Assembly: GCF_003946305.1 (NCBI RefSeq)
Contig: NZ_RHNS01000002.1
Location: forward strand, 186,001-250,000
Direction of reading: 5' to 3'
Length of the DNA stretch: 64,000 nt
From: Lacticaseibacillus porcinae
GTDB lineage: Bacteria; Bacillota; Bacilli; Lactobacillales; Lactobacillaceae
The notes under the pieces are model-generated. The model did no database searches. It saw only the letters and a list, made by a program, of their open reading frames with translations, and was not told where the DNA came from. Position numbers and translations under genes: made by a program. The stretch's first letter is position 1. Each line of letters starts with the position of its first letter. Below are positions 1-7,783 of the stretch, one piece after another.

Positions 1-1142
1 AACGCTAAGGCTGCAAACAAAACGCCTCCAAATGGCGTGGCCCATAAGCCAAAGGCATCGAGTAACTTACCACCAAGGGTACTGCCTAACATAATGCCGA
101 CATTGAAGGCCGCAATGTTTAACGCTGAGGCGAGTGGCGCGTCTTCTGGGTGACTCGCTTCGGCGGCTTGCATCGTGAATAATTGCAAGCCAGGGACATT
201 CATAAAGGCGAATAATCCCATTAACATGATCAAGATCAACCCGCTGATCAAATGACTCAAGCCCCAAGGCATCACCACCATGATCAACAAATCAGCGCCA
301 AACATCCATGCTAAAGCATGTAGCGGCTTGCGGTTGGCCCATTTGCCACCTAATGTATTGCCGATTGCAACGGCAATGCCGTAAACCAATAACACGATGA
401 CGCGAGCACTGGCATAAAAGCCTAGTTGTGCCAGGATTGCAGAGATATAAGTGTAAACCGGGAAGCTAGCGCCGTAGCCTAACGCTGTGATCACTAAACC
501 GGCAATGACTTTGTGATCAGTTAACATGCGTTTAAAGCCACCGCGTGCAGTTTTGGTTGGTTGCGGCAAGTTACTTGGGACCAACGCTAAATTGCCGAGC
601 AGTGCCAGCACACCAAAAGCTGCGATTAATAAGAAAGCGACGCGCCAGCTGGCAACTTGCGCGATCATTGTCCCAAGCGGAACCCCAGTAACAGTCGCCA
701 CAGTCAAACCAGTAAACATCGTGGCGATGGCACTAGCGCGGCGATCGTCAGATACAACGGAAGCGGCAATGACGGTAGCAGTCGACATGAACAACCCATG
801 GGCAAAAGCTGCGATCACCCGACCGACAAGCATCACGGCAAAACTTGGCGCAATGGCGGTAAGTCCGTTGCCAATAATGAACAACCCCATGACCCCGAGG
901 AGTAATTTCTTCCGTGGCAGGCCGGTAGTCAGTGATGTCAGTAGCGGTGCACCAACCATGATCCCAGCGGCGTAAACTGAAACGGTCAAGCCAGCGGTAC
1001 TGAGCTTTAAATCAAAGGCTGACACTAACATCGGCATAACACCGACTGCGATGAATTCGGTGATCCCGATGGCAAATGCGGAAATCGCTAAAGCAAGTAG
1101 CGTCCAAGTTGCGGTACGTTTTGAAAAAGTTGTGGTTTCCAT
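1..1142 (-). CDS. MFS transporter, DHA1 family (3' end cut by window edge)
   Basis: Reading the minus strand from the ATG at 1142-1140 gives an uninterrupted hydrophobic protein of about 380 residues that runs off the left edge, so its C-terminus is missing. The start (METTTFSKRTATWTLL) follows a GGAGG-type ribosome binding site. The first helix carries the FAIGITEF pattern typical of sugar-efflux/AraJ-like DHA1 exporters, and about eleven membrane segments can be read. Family knowledge suggests proton-driven export of a small molecule; the substrate cannot be told. It is divergent from an HxlR-type regulator, the usual arrangement for a regulator controlling its neighbouring exporter. Confidence is high for the superfamily and low for substrate. 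Confidence 0.88.
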   Translation of the reverse strand, partial: METTTFSKRTATWTLLALAISAFAIGITEFIAVGVMPMLVSAFDLKLSTAGLTVSVYAAGIMVGAPLLTSLTTGLPRKKLLLGVMGLFIIGNGLTAIAPSFAVMLVGRVIAAFAHGLFMSTATVIAASVVSDDRRASAIATMFTGLTVATVTGVPLGTMIAQVASWRVAFLLIAAFGVLALLGNLALVPSNLPQPTKTARGGFKRMLTDHKVIAGLVITALGYGASFPVYTYISAILAQLGFYASARVIVLLVYGIAVAIGNTLGGKWANRKPLHALAWMFGADLLIMVVMPWGLSHLISGLILIMLMGLFAFMNVPGLQLFTMQAAEASHPEDAPLASALNIAAFNVGIMLGSTLGGKLLDAFGLWATPFGGVLFAALA

Positions 1143-1160
1143 AATGATCCTCCAGATGAT

Positions 1161-1232
1161 TTGCTTACGAAAATATAGTATACTGGAGGCATTCAGAAAA
1201 ACTAGTACGCACTATTTTGTGCAATACGCACC
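1161..1232. promoter_or_regulatory. Divergent promoter/operator region between MFS gene and HxlR regulator
   Basis: AGTATACT at 1177-1184 is self-complementary and could serve as a -10 on either strand. Next to it, GCAC (1209-1212) and GTGC (1219-1222) form an inverted repeat with a 6-nt spacer, followed by a second TACGCAC copy at 1225-1231. This is a plausible HxlR operator; binding is inferred. Confidence 0.4.
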
Positions 1233-1254
1233 AAAAAGTACCTATGGAGGAGCT

Positions 1255-1629
1255 ATGACAACTTATAACATCGGCGTGGAAGCCACCATGCAAGTGATCG
1301 GCGGCAAATGGAAAGCGATCATCTTATGTCATTTGCGCAATCAAACCATGCGCACTGGGGAACTGCGCCGCGCGATTCCCCAAATCACTCAAAAAATGCT
1401 CACCCAACAGCTACGGGAATTAGAAGATGATGGGATCGTCGCTCGCCATGTTTACCAACAAGTCCCTCCGCGCGTGGATTATTGCTTGACTGATCGGGGT
1501 GAAAGCTTGAACGAGATCTTAACGGCGATGTGCAAGTGGGGTGAACACAATATTCATGAACGACAAGCTTGTGGCGAAGCCATTGAATTGATCCATGAAG
1601 ATGAAGTCCTCGGCATCCCACAAAAATAG
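1255..1629 (+). CDS. HxlR-family winged-helix transcriptional regulator
   Basis: A 124-residue protein. The opening TYNIGVEATMQVIGGKWKAIILCHL is the classic HxlR N-terminus, followed by LRRAIPQITQKMLTQQLRELEDDGIV (recognition helix and wing) and a YCLTDRGESL segment. The frame is open upstream to 1051, but the ATG at 1255 is chosen because GGAGG lies just before it and the protein then begins where the family does. HxlR proteins often sense redox or reactive electrophiles and control adjacent genes; here the adjacent divergent gene is an MFS exporter. The signal sensed is unknown. A short hairpin overlaps its stop codon. Confidence 0.88.
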   Translation: MTTYNIGVEATMQVIGGKWKAIILCHLRNQTMRTGELRRAIPQITQKMLTQQLRELEDDGIVARHVYQQVPPRVDYCLTDRGESLNEILTAMCKWGEHNIHERQACGEAIELIHEDEVLGIPQK

Positions 1630-1652
1630 CGCTGAACAAATTCAGCGCTACG
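1627..1652 (-). terminator. Terminator after the pyridoxamine oxidase-like gene
   Basis: AGCGCTGAA and TTCAGCGCT form a 9-bp perfect stem with a CAAA loop; on the minus strand it is followed by ATTTTTG. It lies between convergent genes and may also stop transcription from the HxlR side. Confidence 0.7.
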
Positions 1653-1659
1653 ATGGTAT

Positions 1660-2073
1660 TTAGAATGTGAGCTTGGTGTCACCACGGAAGAAAAGATCCG
1701 CTTCTTTGTAAGTCAACGCGTAAGCATTCATGCCGGCGCGCATTTCTGGGGTGAACATTTTGAAGCTGGCGTACTTTTGGTCCATTAAGGCTAAAAGTTC
1801 CGGCTTTTTTTCATTGACTAACGTGGCAGTGGCACCAGTGACACGCACTGTGCCTGCTTCTAGTGGCGTCGTCGTGAAGGAAACGGTATTGTTGGCCGCA
1901 ATTTCTTTGACTTTATCGGCGCGACTGTCGGTGCAGAAGTACACGGTGTTGGCGTCTTTGTCGAATAAGAAGTTGGTGATACGCACTGATGGCGTGTGAT
2001 CGCTAGTTTCAGTGGCTAAGGCGATGTTTTCTGCAGTGGAGAGAATGGTTTCATATTGTTCTTGAGTTGACAT
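1660..2073 (-). CDS. Pyridoxamine 5'-phosphate oxidase-like flavin/stress protein
   Basis: 137 residues, matching the length of the small split-barrel flavin-binding family (general stress protein 26-like). Visible pattern: an N-terminal helix, then PSVRITNFLFDKDANTVYFCTD and KVKEIAANNTVSFTT, the barrel strands that hold FMN or F420 in the family, then VRVTGATATLV. It sits between convergent and co-oriented genes with no obvious partner. The start ATG is preceded by a GAAAGG-type site. A specific substrate cannot be assigned; a true PdxH is longer and has different motifs, so vitamin B6 synthesis is unlikely. Confidence 0.8.
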   Translation of the reverse strand: MSTQEQYETILSTAENIALATETSDHTPSVRITNFLFDKDANTVYFCTDSRADKVKEIAANNTVSFTTTPLEAGTVRVTGATATLVNEKKPELLALMDQKYASFKMFTPEMRAGMNAYALTYKEADLFFRGDTKLTF

Positions 2074-2176
2074 ATTGACAAGTCCTTTCCAAATCGGATA
2101 GGTCTATTGTAACGGTTAGCGGGCAATTTGTGAACGCATTCAAGCAATTGTCGAACTGATCGTCATCAACTGGTGC

Positions 2177-3217
2177 TTAATCCGCAGAAACAATGCCTAA
2201 ATCGAGCATCGACTGGGCGGTGGCAATGATGGCTTCTCGAGCTGAGCGGGGATGCCAACCTAATAACGTCACCGCTTTTTCATTGGATGTTTCGGCGTAG
2301 GTCCCAGCGACTGATGCCACCATTTTAAGCATCGGATCAGCTTTGGCGGCCAGCTTTAACGCTACAGTTGGGATCTCATGTTTCGGCAACTTGGACGCGA
2401 ACGCTGGGAAGGCATCGCGTAAAATGTTAGCAACTTCAAGCATCGACAAGGTTTCGCCAGTGGTCGCCAAGAAGCGTTGACCGTTAGCTTCTTGGCGCGT
2501 CATGGCCAGCAAATGTAAACTTGCGACATCGCGGACATCCACATAACCGGAATCGACTTTAGGCACCAGTGGCGTTTTGCCAGTGAGGTAGTCTTTGATC
2601 TGAATGTTGGAATGTGAATAATCATTGGCCAGCACAGGACCCATCACCGCAACCGGATTAACCGTCGCGAGTTGTAAACCGGACTCGTCGTGTTTAATGA
2701 AATCCCAAGCGGCGCGTTCAGACATGGTCTTAGATTTCTGATAAGGATGAACGCCAGGCTGTGTAAGATCAGACCAATCTTTTTCAGTAAAAGGAGTCTT
2801 TTGATCACGATGTCCAGCGAAAATTGCGCCATATGCTGACGTCAACACCACGCGTTTGACGTGATGATGGGCGGCGGCGCGCAAGACATACAACACGCCG
2901 TTGATCGCCGGTTCGATCATTTCACGTTCATCTTTGAAATTTAACGTCGGAGTTGGCGATGCCGGATGAATGACATAATCTGCGCCGTCGATCGCGTCAT
3001 CCCAGTGATCGGGATTCGTTAAATCGGCAGCGACGTAACTCAAATCGCTGAGATCAGTGATGCCAGCTTGAGTCATCATCTGTACGATCAGTGGACGTTT
3101 TTTCTCAACATTGCGAACCGTGGTGCGAACTGCGTAGCCTGCTTGTAACAGTTGGACAATGATGTGGCTGGCGATAAAACCTGAGCCACCGGTGACGACA
3201 ACTAATGATTTTGGCAT
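2177..3217 (-). CDS. NAD(P)-dependent epimerase / dihydroflavonol 4-reductase-like protein
   Basis: 346 residues of the extended short-chain dehydrogenase family. The nucleotide-binding motif TGGSGFIASH spans about residues 9-18, and the catalytic YxxxK is at Y159/K163 (HPYQKSK). SAYGAI around residue 127 holds the expected serine strand. The family reduces aldehydes or ketones, or oxidises sugar nucleotides; the arrangement most resembles the lactobacillar aldehyde reductases. It is divergent from a TetR regulator at 3332, which probably controls it. Start is supported by AGGAG just upstream. Confidence 0.85.
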   Translation of the reverse strand: MPKSLVVVTGGSGFIASHIIVQLLQAGYAVRTTVRNVEKKRPLIVQMMTQAGITDLSDLSYVAADLTNPDHWDDAIDGADYVIHPASPTPTLNFKDEREMIEPAINGVLYVLRAAAHHHVKRVVLTSAYGAIFAGHRDQKTPFTEKDWSDLTQPGVHPYQKSKTMSERAAWDFIKHDESGLQLATVNPVAVMGPVLANDYSHSNIQIKDYLTGKTPLVPKVDSGYVDVRDVASLHLLAMTRQEANGQRFLATTGETLSMLEVANILRDAFPAFASKLPKHEIPTVALKLAAKADPMLKMVASVAGTYAETSNEKAVTLLGWHPRSAREAIIATAQSMLDLGIVSAD

Positions 3218-3239
3218 AAATTTTCTCCTTTAGGTGTGA

Positions 3240-3269
3240 TACAGTTGTAACTTCAGTGCCAATACTGTA
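3240..3269. promoter_or_regulatory. Inverted repeat between reductase and TetR gene (candidate TetR operator)
   Basis: TACAGT at 3240-3245 and ACTGTA at 3264-3269 form a symmetric pair centred in the divergent intergenic region. This is where an autoregulating TetR protein would be expected to bind; occupancy is inferred. Confidence 0.45.
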
Positions 3270-3331
3270 CCTTGTAGAAAAAGGAGTCGCAAGGGAAATG
3301 GCGGCATCTGTGACAGAATGGAGAAATTGTG

Positions 3332-3874
3332 ATGGCAGCGACCAAACATGCGCAAGCGATTCAACAAGACTCGCAAACTTACTTAACTGAGGCGTTATTT
3401 CAACTACTGGAGAAGAAAACACTCAGCGAGATCAAAATCACTGAGTTAGTGGCACGTGCCGGTGTCAGTCGCATGGCATTTTATCGTAATTACGACAGTG
3501 TTGAAGATATTTTACGGCAACATTTTGCGCCGAAGCTCACGCATTTATTTGATAATGTGATTTTTGAACAATCTGACACCGTCAAATATGATGACATGCA
3601 AGCCTTCTTTGATGCCTTCGCTTCGGAACTCCGACTCTCACTTAAAGCGCACTTTGAATATGTGATCCGTGATTTGTTTACCGAGAACATGGCGCGGTAT
3701 TATGCCAATTGGCCGAATTTGTCACCTGAACAGTTGAAGTATTGGCAAGTGTTCATGACCAACGGTGTTTATGGCATTTGGCGTGAGTGGCTGTTGACTG
3801 GACAGAAAGAATCATTGACTGATTTGCATGCTTTGATCAAAAAGTTACAAGCAAGTACGGAATCCGCGCTATAA
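3332..3874 (+). CDS. TetR/AcrR-family transcriptional regulator
   Basis: 180 residues. The N-terminal helix-turn-helix reads FQLLEKKTLSEIKITELVARAGVSRMAFYRNYDSVEDIL, a clear TetR signature, followed by an all-helical ligand domain without recognisable specificity. GTG 3329 and ATG 3332 are adjacent possible starts; ATG is chosen because GGAG at 3320-3323 then has an 8-nt spacing. It is divergent from the NAD-dependent reductase, with an inverted repeat in between, so local repression of that gene is likely. Confidence 0.85.
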   Translation: MAATKHAQAIQQDSQTYLTEALFQLLEKKTLSEIKITELVARAGVSRMAFYRNYDSVEDILRQHFAPKLTHLFDNVIFEQSDTVKYDDMQAFFDAFASELRLSLKAHFEYVIRDLFTENMARYYANWPNLSPEQLKYWQVFMTNGVYGIWREWLLTGQKESLTDLHALIKKLQASTESAL

Positions 3875-3898
3875 TGTTGGCAACAGGAGATGAGCGTG

Positions 3899-4231
3899 AT
3901 GAGAAAGTTTCGCTTGTGGATTTGGAGTATTGTGTTATTAAGCGTGGTAGTGACGATCGGGTTGATGCTGATCAGTCCGCAAACCATTGTGCTACATTTT
4001 AGTGGCACTGGCGCCGCAGATAGTTGGGGTGGACGCTGGGGTTTGTGGTTGTCACCGGTGATTTTGATCGTGGTCGGGGCAATTTGTGATCAAGTCGCGG
4101 TACATCAACGTAAACGCGATGGGTTGCTCGCGTTGCCAGCGATTTTAGTCGGGGAATGGCGGAATATTTTGTTGATGGGTATGATCTTTGTGGTGTGCAC
4201 GTGGCTGCAACTGAAACAAATCGGATTGTAA
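3899..4231 (+). CDS. Small membrane protein, DUF1648/SdpI-like
   Basis: 110 residues with about three membrane segments (near residues 5-22, 49-64 and 87-104). The stretch IVLHFSGTGAADSWGGRWGLWLSPVI resembles the DUF1648 pattern seen in SdpI-like immunity/signalling proteins (I-P-x-H-F-x-x-x-G-x-x-D-x-W-G). The frame also offers ATG 3890, but AGGAG (3885-3889) abuts that codon, so ATG 3899 with 9-nt spacing is preferred. It begins 24 nt after the TetR stop and may be co-transcribed. Function is not assigned. Confidence 0.6.
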   Translation: MRKFRLWIWSIVLLSVVVTIGLMLISPQTIVLHFSGTGAADSWGGRWGLWLSPVILIVVGAICDQVAVHQRKRDGLLALPAILVGEWRNILLMGMIFVVCTWLQLKQIGL

Positions 4232-4233
4232 AA

Positions 4234-4277
4234 AAATCAGCGTCGATCGAATATTGAATTTCGATCGACGCTGATTT
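4234..4277 (+). terminator. Strong bidirectional hairpin terminator
   Basis: An 18-bp perfect stem (4234-4251 pairing with 4260-4277) with an 8-nt loop, A-rich on the left and T-rich on the right. It separates the convergent DUF1648-like gene and the small basic protein gene at 4285. Confidence 0.85.
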
Positions 4278-4284
4278 AATCTAA

Positions 4285-4422
4285 TCAGATGACGCGCGGA
4301 TTTTTGATATAGTGTCCGTGCGCTAGTGCTTGCTTTTGCACATCGCGGGTTTTGGCGTCGGTTTGGCGCTGGATCTGTTTCTTGCGAGCTGCATTGGATT
4401 GATGTTTGTTTTTCTTCGCCAA
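4285..4422 (-). CDS. Small basic protein of 45 residues, function unknown
   Basis: The minus strand encodes a 45-residue, Lys/Arg/Gln-rich protein. It starts LAKKNKHQSNAARKKQIQRQ and ends GHYIKNPRVI, with initiation at TTG 4422-4420. AGTAGG lies about 9 nt upstream of the TTG, and an extended -10 (TGG-TATGAT) lies further upstream near 4448-4456. The highly basic N-terminus suggests nucleic-acid or ribosome contact, but I do not recognise a family. It ends against a strong shared terminator, which supports a real transcription unit. No ATG or GTG start is available in frame nearby. Confidence 0.5.
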   Translation of the reverse strand: MAKKNKHQSNAARKKQIQRQTDAKTRDVQKQALAHGHYIKNPRVI

Positions 4423-4988
4423 GTCGTATCGCCTACTTTCAGAAACATCATACCATATTCGCAGCGCCAGGGGATTGGTTGAAAAATCATAGAACGCAAG
4501 TTAGTGAGCTGCGATTGTTTGCATCGAAGTGCAGAACGTTCGTTCGATGTTTGCTTTCATTTCACAACTCATGTTGATGTTGCTGTGTGCAAACTCCCGA
4601 GACGCACTAGTACGCGGCTGCCAACGGACTGAGAAAAGTAGTCGAATTACCATAATTTCAATTGCAATTTTCCCGCATTTTATGATTGACAACAACACAA
4701 TCTTCCAAAACTGGTTTACCACCGACCACAGGTGGACATTTAAAAGATAAGTATGATGAGCATGTGACCTTGCCGCGCGCAACTGGTAAGATTATCAATA
4801 TAAATTGATCAGATATTACAAAGTAAATCGTTGTACAATAGGTAAGTAGCTTTTATTAGTTAATTGTGCAGCTAGTGTTGGTTCTGGTAAAAGACTACTT
4901 AATGATAACTGAGGAATGTTGATAAAAGCAGTTATTTATATTAGTAATTCTTGCTGCATAAAATAAAGAAGAAATAGGAGAACTTTTT
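4423..4988. other. AT-rich intergenic stretch with one possible gene remnant
   Basis: No convincing gene. The only coding-like piece is on the plus strand from TTG 4686 to TGA 4808 (40 residues, LTTTQSSKTGLPPTTGGHL...GKIININ). It has no ribosome binding site and follows an in-frame TGA, so it may be the tail of a decayed gene. Base composition becomes markedly AT-rich after about 4790. Confidence 0.35.
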
Positions 4989-5378
4989 ATGCCATTAATG
5001 AGAATTGATGTTATTAAGGGCCATGATCAGGCTTATTTAGAAAAATTATTGAAAATCGCTTATGAGGTTCAAATAAAAACACTGAATACACCAGAAGGGG
5101 ATCGTTATCAAATTTTGACCCAACATGAACCTTTTGAAATGCAGATTTTTGACACAGGGTTAGGGATTGAAAGAACTAAGGATATCGTCGTGTTCAATCT
5201 TGTGACCCGACCACGAGCAACTAAAAATAAGCTTCAATTTTATCAACAATTAACACAACGACTTAACCAAGAGTTAGGGATTCGCAAGGAAGATATTATG
5301 TTTAGCCTAGTTCCGAACAATGATGATGACTGGAGCTTCGGCAATGGCGAAGCTGAGTTTTTAAATGGCAAACTTTAA
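4989..5378 (+). CDS. Tautomerase family protein
   Basis: 129 residues. The protein begins Met-Pro (MPLMRIDVIKGHDQAYL); in the tautomerase superfamily the initiator Met is removed and Pro-1 is the catalytic base. Length and the RYQILTQHEPFEMQIFDTGLGIERTKDIVVFNLVTR block fit the longer Tautomerase_2 type rather than the 60-residue 4-oxalocrotonate form. AGGAG lies just upstream (4977-4981). The gene is more AT-rich than its neighbours and stands alone with its own terminator, which suggests horizontal acquisition. Substrate unknown. Confidence 0.8.
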   Translation: MPLMRIDVIKGHDQAYLEKLLKIAYEVQIKTLNTPEGDRYQILTQHEPFEMQIFDTGLGIERTKDIVVFNLVTRPRATKNKLQFYQQLTQRLNQELGIRKEDIMFSLVPNNDDDWSFGNGEAEFLNGKL

Positions 5379-5452
5379 CCACTAGATGTTCGATATCCAT
5401 GGTAATAATGGGAGTTTTGTCAACTGGTGTCGAGGATAATTGTTGTCCTTTG

Positions 5453-5484
5453 AAGGTTTCTCAGAAATGAGGAGCCTTTTTGTT
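5453..5484 (+). terminator. Terminator after tautomerase gene
   Basis: AAGGTTTCTC (5453-5462) pairs with GAGGAGCCTT (5469-5478), a 10-bp stem including two G-U pairs, followed by TTTTTGTT once the stem's last bases are included. Confidence 0.75.
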
Positions 5485-5576
5485 AGCTGATAAAATTGAG
5501 CGATTGACGAGAAAATATGGCGGGAATATAATCGCCTTGAGTCAACTAATGCACAGCTCACTATGATGGACTTCGC

Positions 5577-5672
5577 ATGAAAGTGGCCAAGCTCATTTTA
5601 GGAATCATCGTTTTGTTGCGGTGATTTTGGTCGGGGTGGACTATGAGTGCAACAGCAGGTTAAACGCGTAAT
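5577..5672 (+). pseudogene. Possible frameshifted small membrane peptide gene
   Basis: From ATG 5577 the frame reads MKVAKLILGIIVLLR and stops at TGA 5622. Shifting frame at 5621 continues VILVGVDYECNSRLNA to a TAA. Together they would make a typical 30-residue single-pass peptide, so one base change in length may have broken a small gene. There is no good ribosome binding site. Too short to be certain. Confidence 0.25.
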
Positions 5673-5734
5673 AGATTTTTCCGATTTCAGTCATGACGAC
5701 GCAGTTCATTCACTCATCAAATGGAGGAAAAGAT

Positions 5735-5911
5735 ATGAATGAATCACGGCAACGTTGGTACCGGCTAATTCTGAATATCATCAGTGGATTACTTGCTGTT
5801 GCCGGCTTTATGCTGATTTTGCTTGATCAAGTTCAAATCGGGTTCAGTCTGATCGTGATCGCTTTGGTCGCGTCGATCGTGAGGCATCATTTTCCCACGA
5901 TCATGATGTGA
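5735..5911 (+). CDS. Small hydrophobic membrane protein, 58 residues
   Basis: From ATG 5735 (MNESRQRWYRLILN) the protein has a short polar N-terminus and two membrane segments (about residues 11-28 and 32-48). GGAGG at 5723-5727 sits 7 nt before the ATG, an excellent site, whereas the upstream in-frame ATG at 5693 has none. No family is recognised. It stands alone between the tautomerase unit and rbgA. Short two-helix proteins of this type are common in lactobacilli, with roles from toxins to membrane-stress factors; none can be claimed here. Confidence 0.6.
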   Translation: MNESRQRWYRLILNIISGLLAVAGFMLILLDQVQIGFSLIVIALVASIVRHHFPTIMM

Positions 5912-6002
5912 TGTCGGTGCTGAAAAAGCTGTTTACGACGATTTTTTTAAACGTTAGCCATATGCCCTGGAAACCAGTTAACGGCCACATCATGTCGACT
6001 GA

Positions 6003-6032
6003 TTGGCATCCCCACCTTTTCTACGTTATAAT
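6003..6032 (+). promoter_or_regulatory. rbgA promoter
   Basis: TTGGCA (6003-6008), an 18-nt spacer and TATAAT (6027-6032) form a near-consensus vegetative promoter, giving a start near 6039 and a leader of about 75 nt. Confidence 0.8.
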
Positions 6033-6052
6033 TAACTTATCTATTTCCAGTC

Positions 6053-6084
6053 GCGGCTTCTCACTTGGGGAGGCCGCCTTTTCA
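6053..6084 (+). promoter_or_regulatory. Hairpin with short U-tract in the rbgA leader
   Basis: GCGGCTTCTC and GGGAGGCCGC pair over 10 bp (two G-U pairs) with a 5-nt loop, followed by CTTTTC. It sits between the promoter and the rbgA ribosome binding site and resembles a weak terminator, so it could be an attenuator. Confidence 0.5.
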
Positions 6085-6112
6085 TGAGCAAGTTATCTAA
6101 GGAGAAATTAAA

Positions 6113-6973
6113 TTGGCTATTAACTGGTTTCCAGGGCACATGGCAAAAGCCCGCAATCAAGTCCAAGAAAAACTCAAACAAGTCGATGTTGTGTTAGAAA
6201 TCGTCGATGCTCGCACCCCTGAGGCATCGCGGAATCCGATGATGAACCAAATCGTCGGCCAAAAGCCTCGCATTATGGTTTTAAACAAACAAGATCTCGC
6301 TGATCCTGAAATCACAAAAGAATGGGTGGCTTATTACAAGGGCTTAGGCTACGAAGCCATCGCCATCGATGCGCAACACGCCAAGCGACTCAACCAGATC
6401 CCGCAATTGGCCAAGAAGTTAATGGCGGCAAAAATTGCCAAGCAAAAAGCTCGCGGCATCAAAAACCCGGCGATCCGCGCCATGTGTATCGGCATCCCTA
6501 ACGTCGGCAAGTCCACCATCTTAAACCGCTTGATCAAAAAGAATGTCGCTGTCACTGGCAATCGTCCCGGCGTCACCAAAAATCAACAATGGCTCAAAGC
6601 AGATGAAAGTTTCTTTCTACTGGATACCCCTGGGATCTTGTGGCCGAAGTTTGAAGATGAATTGATCGGCAAGAAGCTCGCCTTAACTGGGGCGATCGCC
6701 GACTCCGTTTATCAAGAAGACATTGTCGGGATGTATGGCTTGCAATTCTTCCGGGAAAATTACACTGAAAACTTCCGCCGCGCTTATGGCTTGAACGCCG
6801 ATGATTTGGCGTTGTCTGATGCTGATTTGATGGTGCACCTCGCCAAGAAGAATGGCTTTGCCGACAACTACAATCGCATGGCCGAACGGATCATTTTTGA
6901 TGCACGACAAGGGAAATTTGGTCGCTACACTTTAGAAAAACCAGAGGCCACTGATGACACAGACACTGAGTGA
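6113..6973 (+). CDS. rbgA: Ribosome biogenesis GTPase RbgA (YlqF)
   Basis: 286 residues. It shows the circularly permuted GTPase motif order G4-G5-G1-G2-G3: NKQD at 58-61, GIPNVGKST at 127-135 and DTPG at 171-174. The N-terminal [11 protein letters not shown] is the RbgA signature. RbgA acts late in 50S subunit maturation. Initiation is at TTG 6113, supported by AAGGAG at 6099-6104. The 3' end overlaps rnhB by 20 nt, so the two are translationally coupled, an order conserved in Firmicutes. A near-consensus promoter and a leader hairpin lie upstream. Confidence 0.95.
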   Translation: MAINWFPGHMAKARNQVQEKLKQVDVVLEIVDARTPEASRNPMMNQIVGQKPRIMVLNKQDLADPEITKEWVAYYKGLGYEAIAIDAQHAKRLNQIPQLAKKLMAAKIAKQKARGIKNPAIRAMCIGIPNVGKSTILNRLIKKNVAVTGNRPGVTKNQQWLKADESFFLLDTPGILWPKFEDELIGKKLALTGAIADSVYQEDIVGMYGLQFFRENYTENFRRAYGLNADDLALSDADLMVHLAKKNGFADNYNRMAERIIFDARQGKFGRYTLEKPEATDDTDTE

Positions 6974-7715
6974 ACTGCGCGCATTGCTACAAGCTGATCA
7001 CGTTGATGACGCGGTGTTACAAGCTCTCGCCCAAGATTCCCGCGTCGGGGCACAAAAACTCCTCGATCAATATCAAAATCGCCAAGCGAAGCGTGAAGCC
7101 GAAGCCTTGGCACTAGATTATCGCACACGTTTTGAACGCGAATTGTGGGCGCAGTATCCGCATATTGCTGGGATCGATGAAGTCGGTCGGGGCCCTTTGG
7201 CCGGTCCGGTGGTGACGTGTGCGGTGGTATTGCCGCAAGACTTTGACTTAGACGTCAACGATTCTAAGCAACTCACTGCCCATAAGCGCGAAGCATTATT
7301 CCCACAGATCATGCATGAAGCCTTAGCCGTGAGCCTGGGTGTCGCTGATAATCACGAAATCGATCGTAAAAACATTTATCATGCGACAGAATTGGCAATG
7401 GGGCGCGCAGTGGCAAGTTTGCGAGTGCAACCTGATTACTTATTGGTCGATGCAATGACCGTGCCGACAATTATTCCGCAACGGAAGCTGATCCATGGGG
7501 ATGCCAACTCGATCTCCATTGCCGCAGCGTCGATCGTCGCCAAAGTCGTGCGAGATCGATTGATGGTGATGTATGACCGTGTGTATCCAGGCTATGATCT
7601 GGCTGACAACATGGGCTATGGCACGGCCAAACACCTTGCCGGCCTAAGAGAATGCGGCGTTTCCCCGATTCACCGCATGAGCTTTTCACCAGTGCGAGAA
7701 GCCGCAAAACTTTAA
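6954..7715 (+). CDS. rnhB: Ribonuclease HII
   Basis: 253 residues. The signature [16 protein letters not shown] places the first acidic catalytic residues at D75 and E76; D166 (LLVDAM) and D201 (KVVRDRLM) complete the DEDD metal site. The enzyme cuts RNA in RNA-DNA hybrids and removes misincorporated ribonucleotides. An N-terminal extension of about 70 residues is normal for Firmicute RnhB. It overlaps the end of rbgA. Just after its stop a long hairpin acts as terminator and extends into the dprA start. Confidence 0.95.
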   Translation: MTQTLSELRALLQADHVDDAVLQALAQDSRVGAQKLLDQYQNRQAKREAEALALDYRTRFERELWAQYPHIAGIDEVGRGPLAGPVVTCAVVLPQDFDLDVNDSKQLTAHKREALFPQIMHEALAVSLGVADNHEIDRKNIYHATELAMGRAVASLRVQPDYLLVDAMTVPTIIPQRKLIHGDANSISIAAASIVAKVVRDRLMVMYDRVYPGYDLADNMGYGTAKHLAGLRECGVSPIHRMSFSPVREAAKL

Positions 7716-7722
7716 CTTTTAC

Positions 7723-7783
7723 AAAAATCACGTATCGTATGGTCAGGAGGTGTGACCATGCAAATACGTGATTTTTTATTTTT
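7723..7783 (+). terminator. Nested hairpin terminator enclosing the dprA ribosome binding site and start
   Basis: Outer arms 7723-7735 and 7764-7776 pair perfectly over 13 bp. Inside, ATGGTCA (7739-7745) pairs with TGACCAT (7753-7759), leaving GGAGGTG as the loop. The right outer arm runs into TTTTTTATTTTTG. The structure is therefore a strong intrinsic terminator whose loop is the dprA Shine-Dalgarno and whose inner stem contains part of the dprA ATG. Confidence 0.8.

Noticed and set aside
4501-4782. 93-residue minus-strand frame upstream of the tautomerase gene
   Set aside because: No ribosome binding site, low-complexity composition and overlap with an opposite frame; looks like chance.
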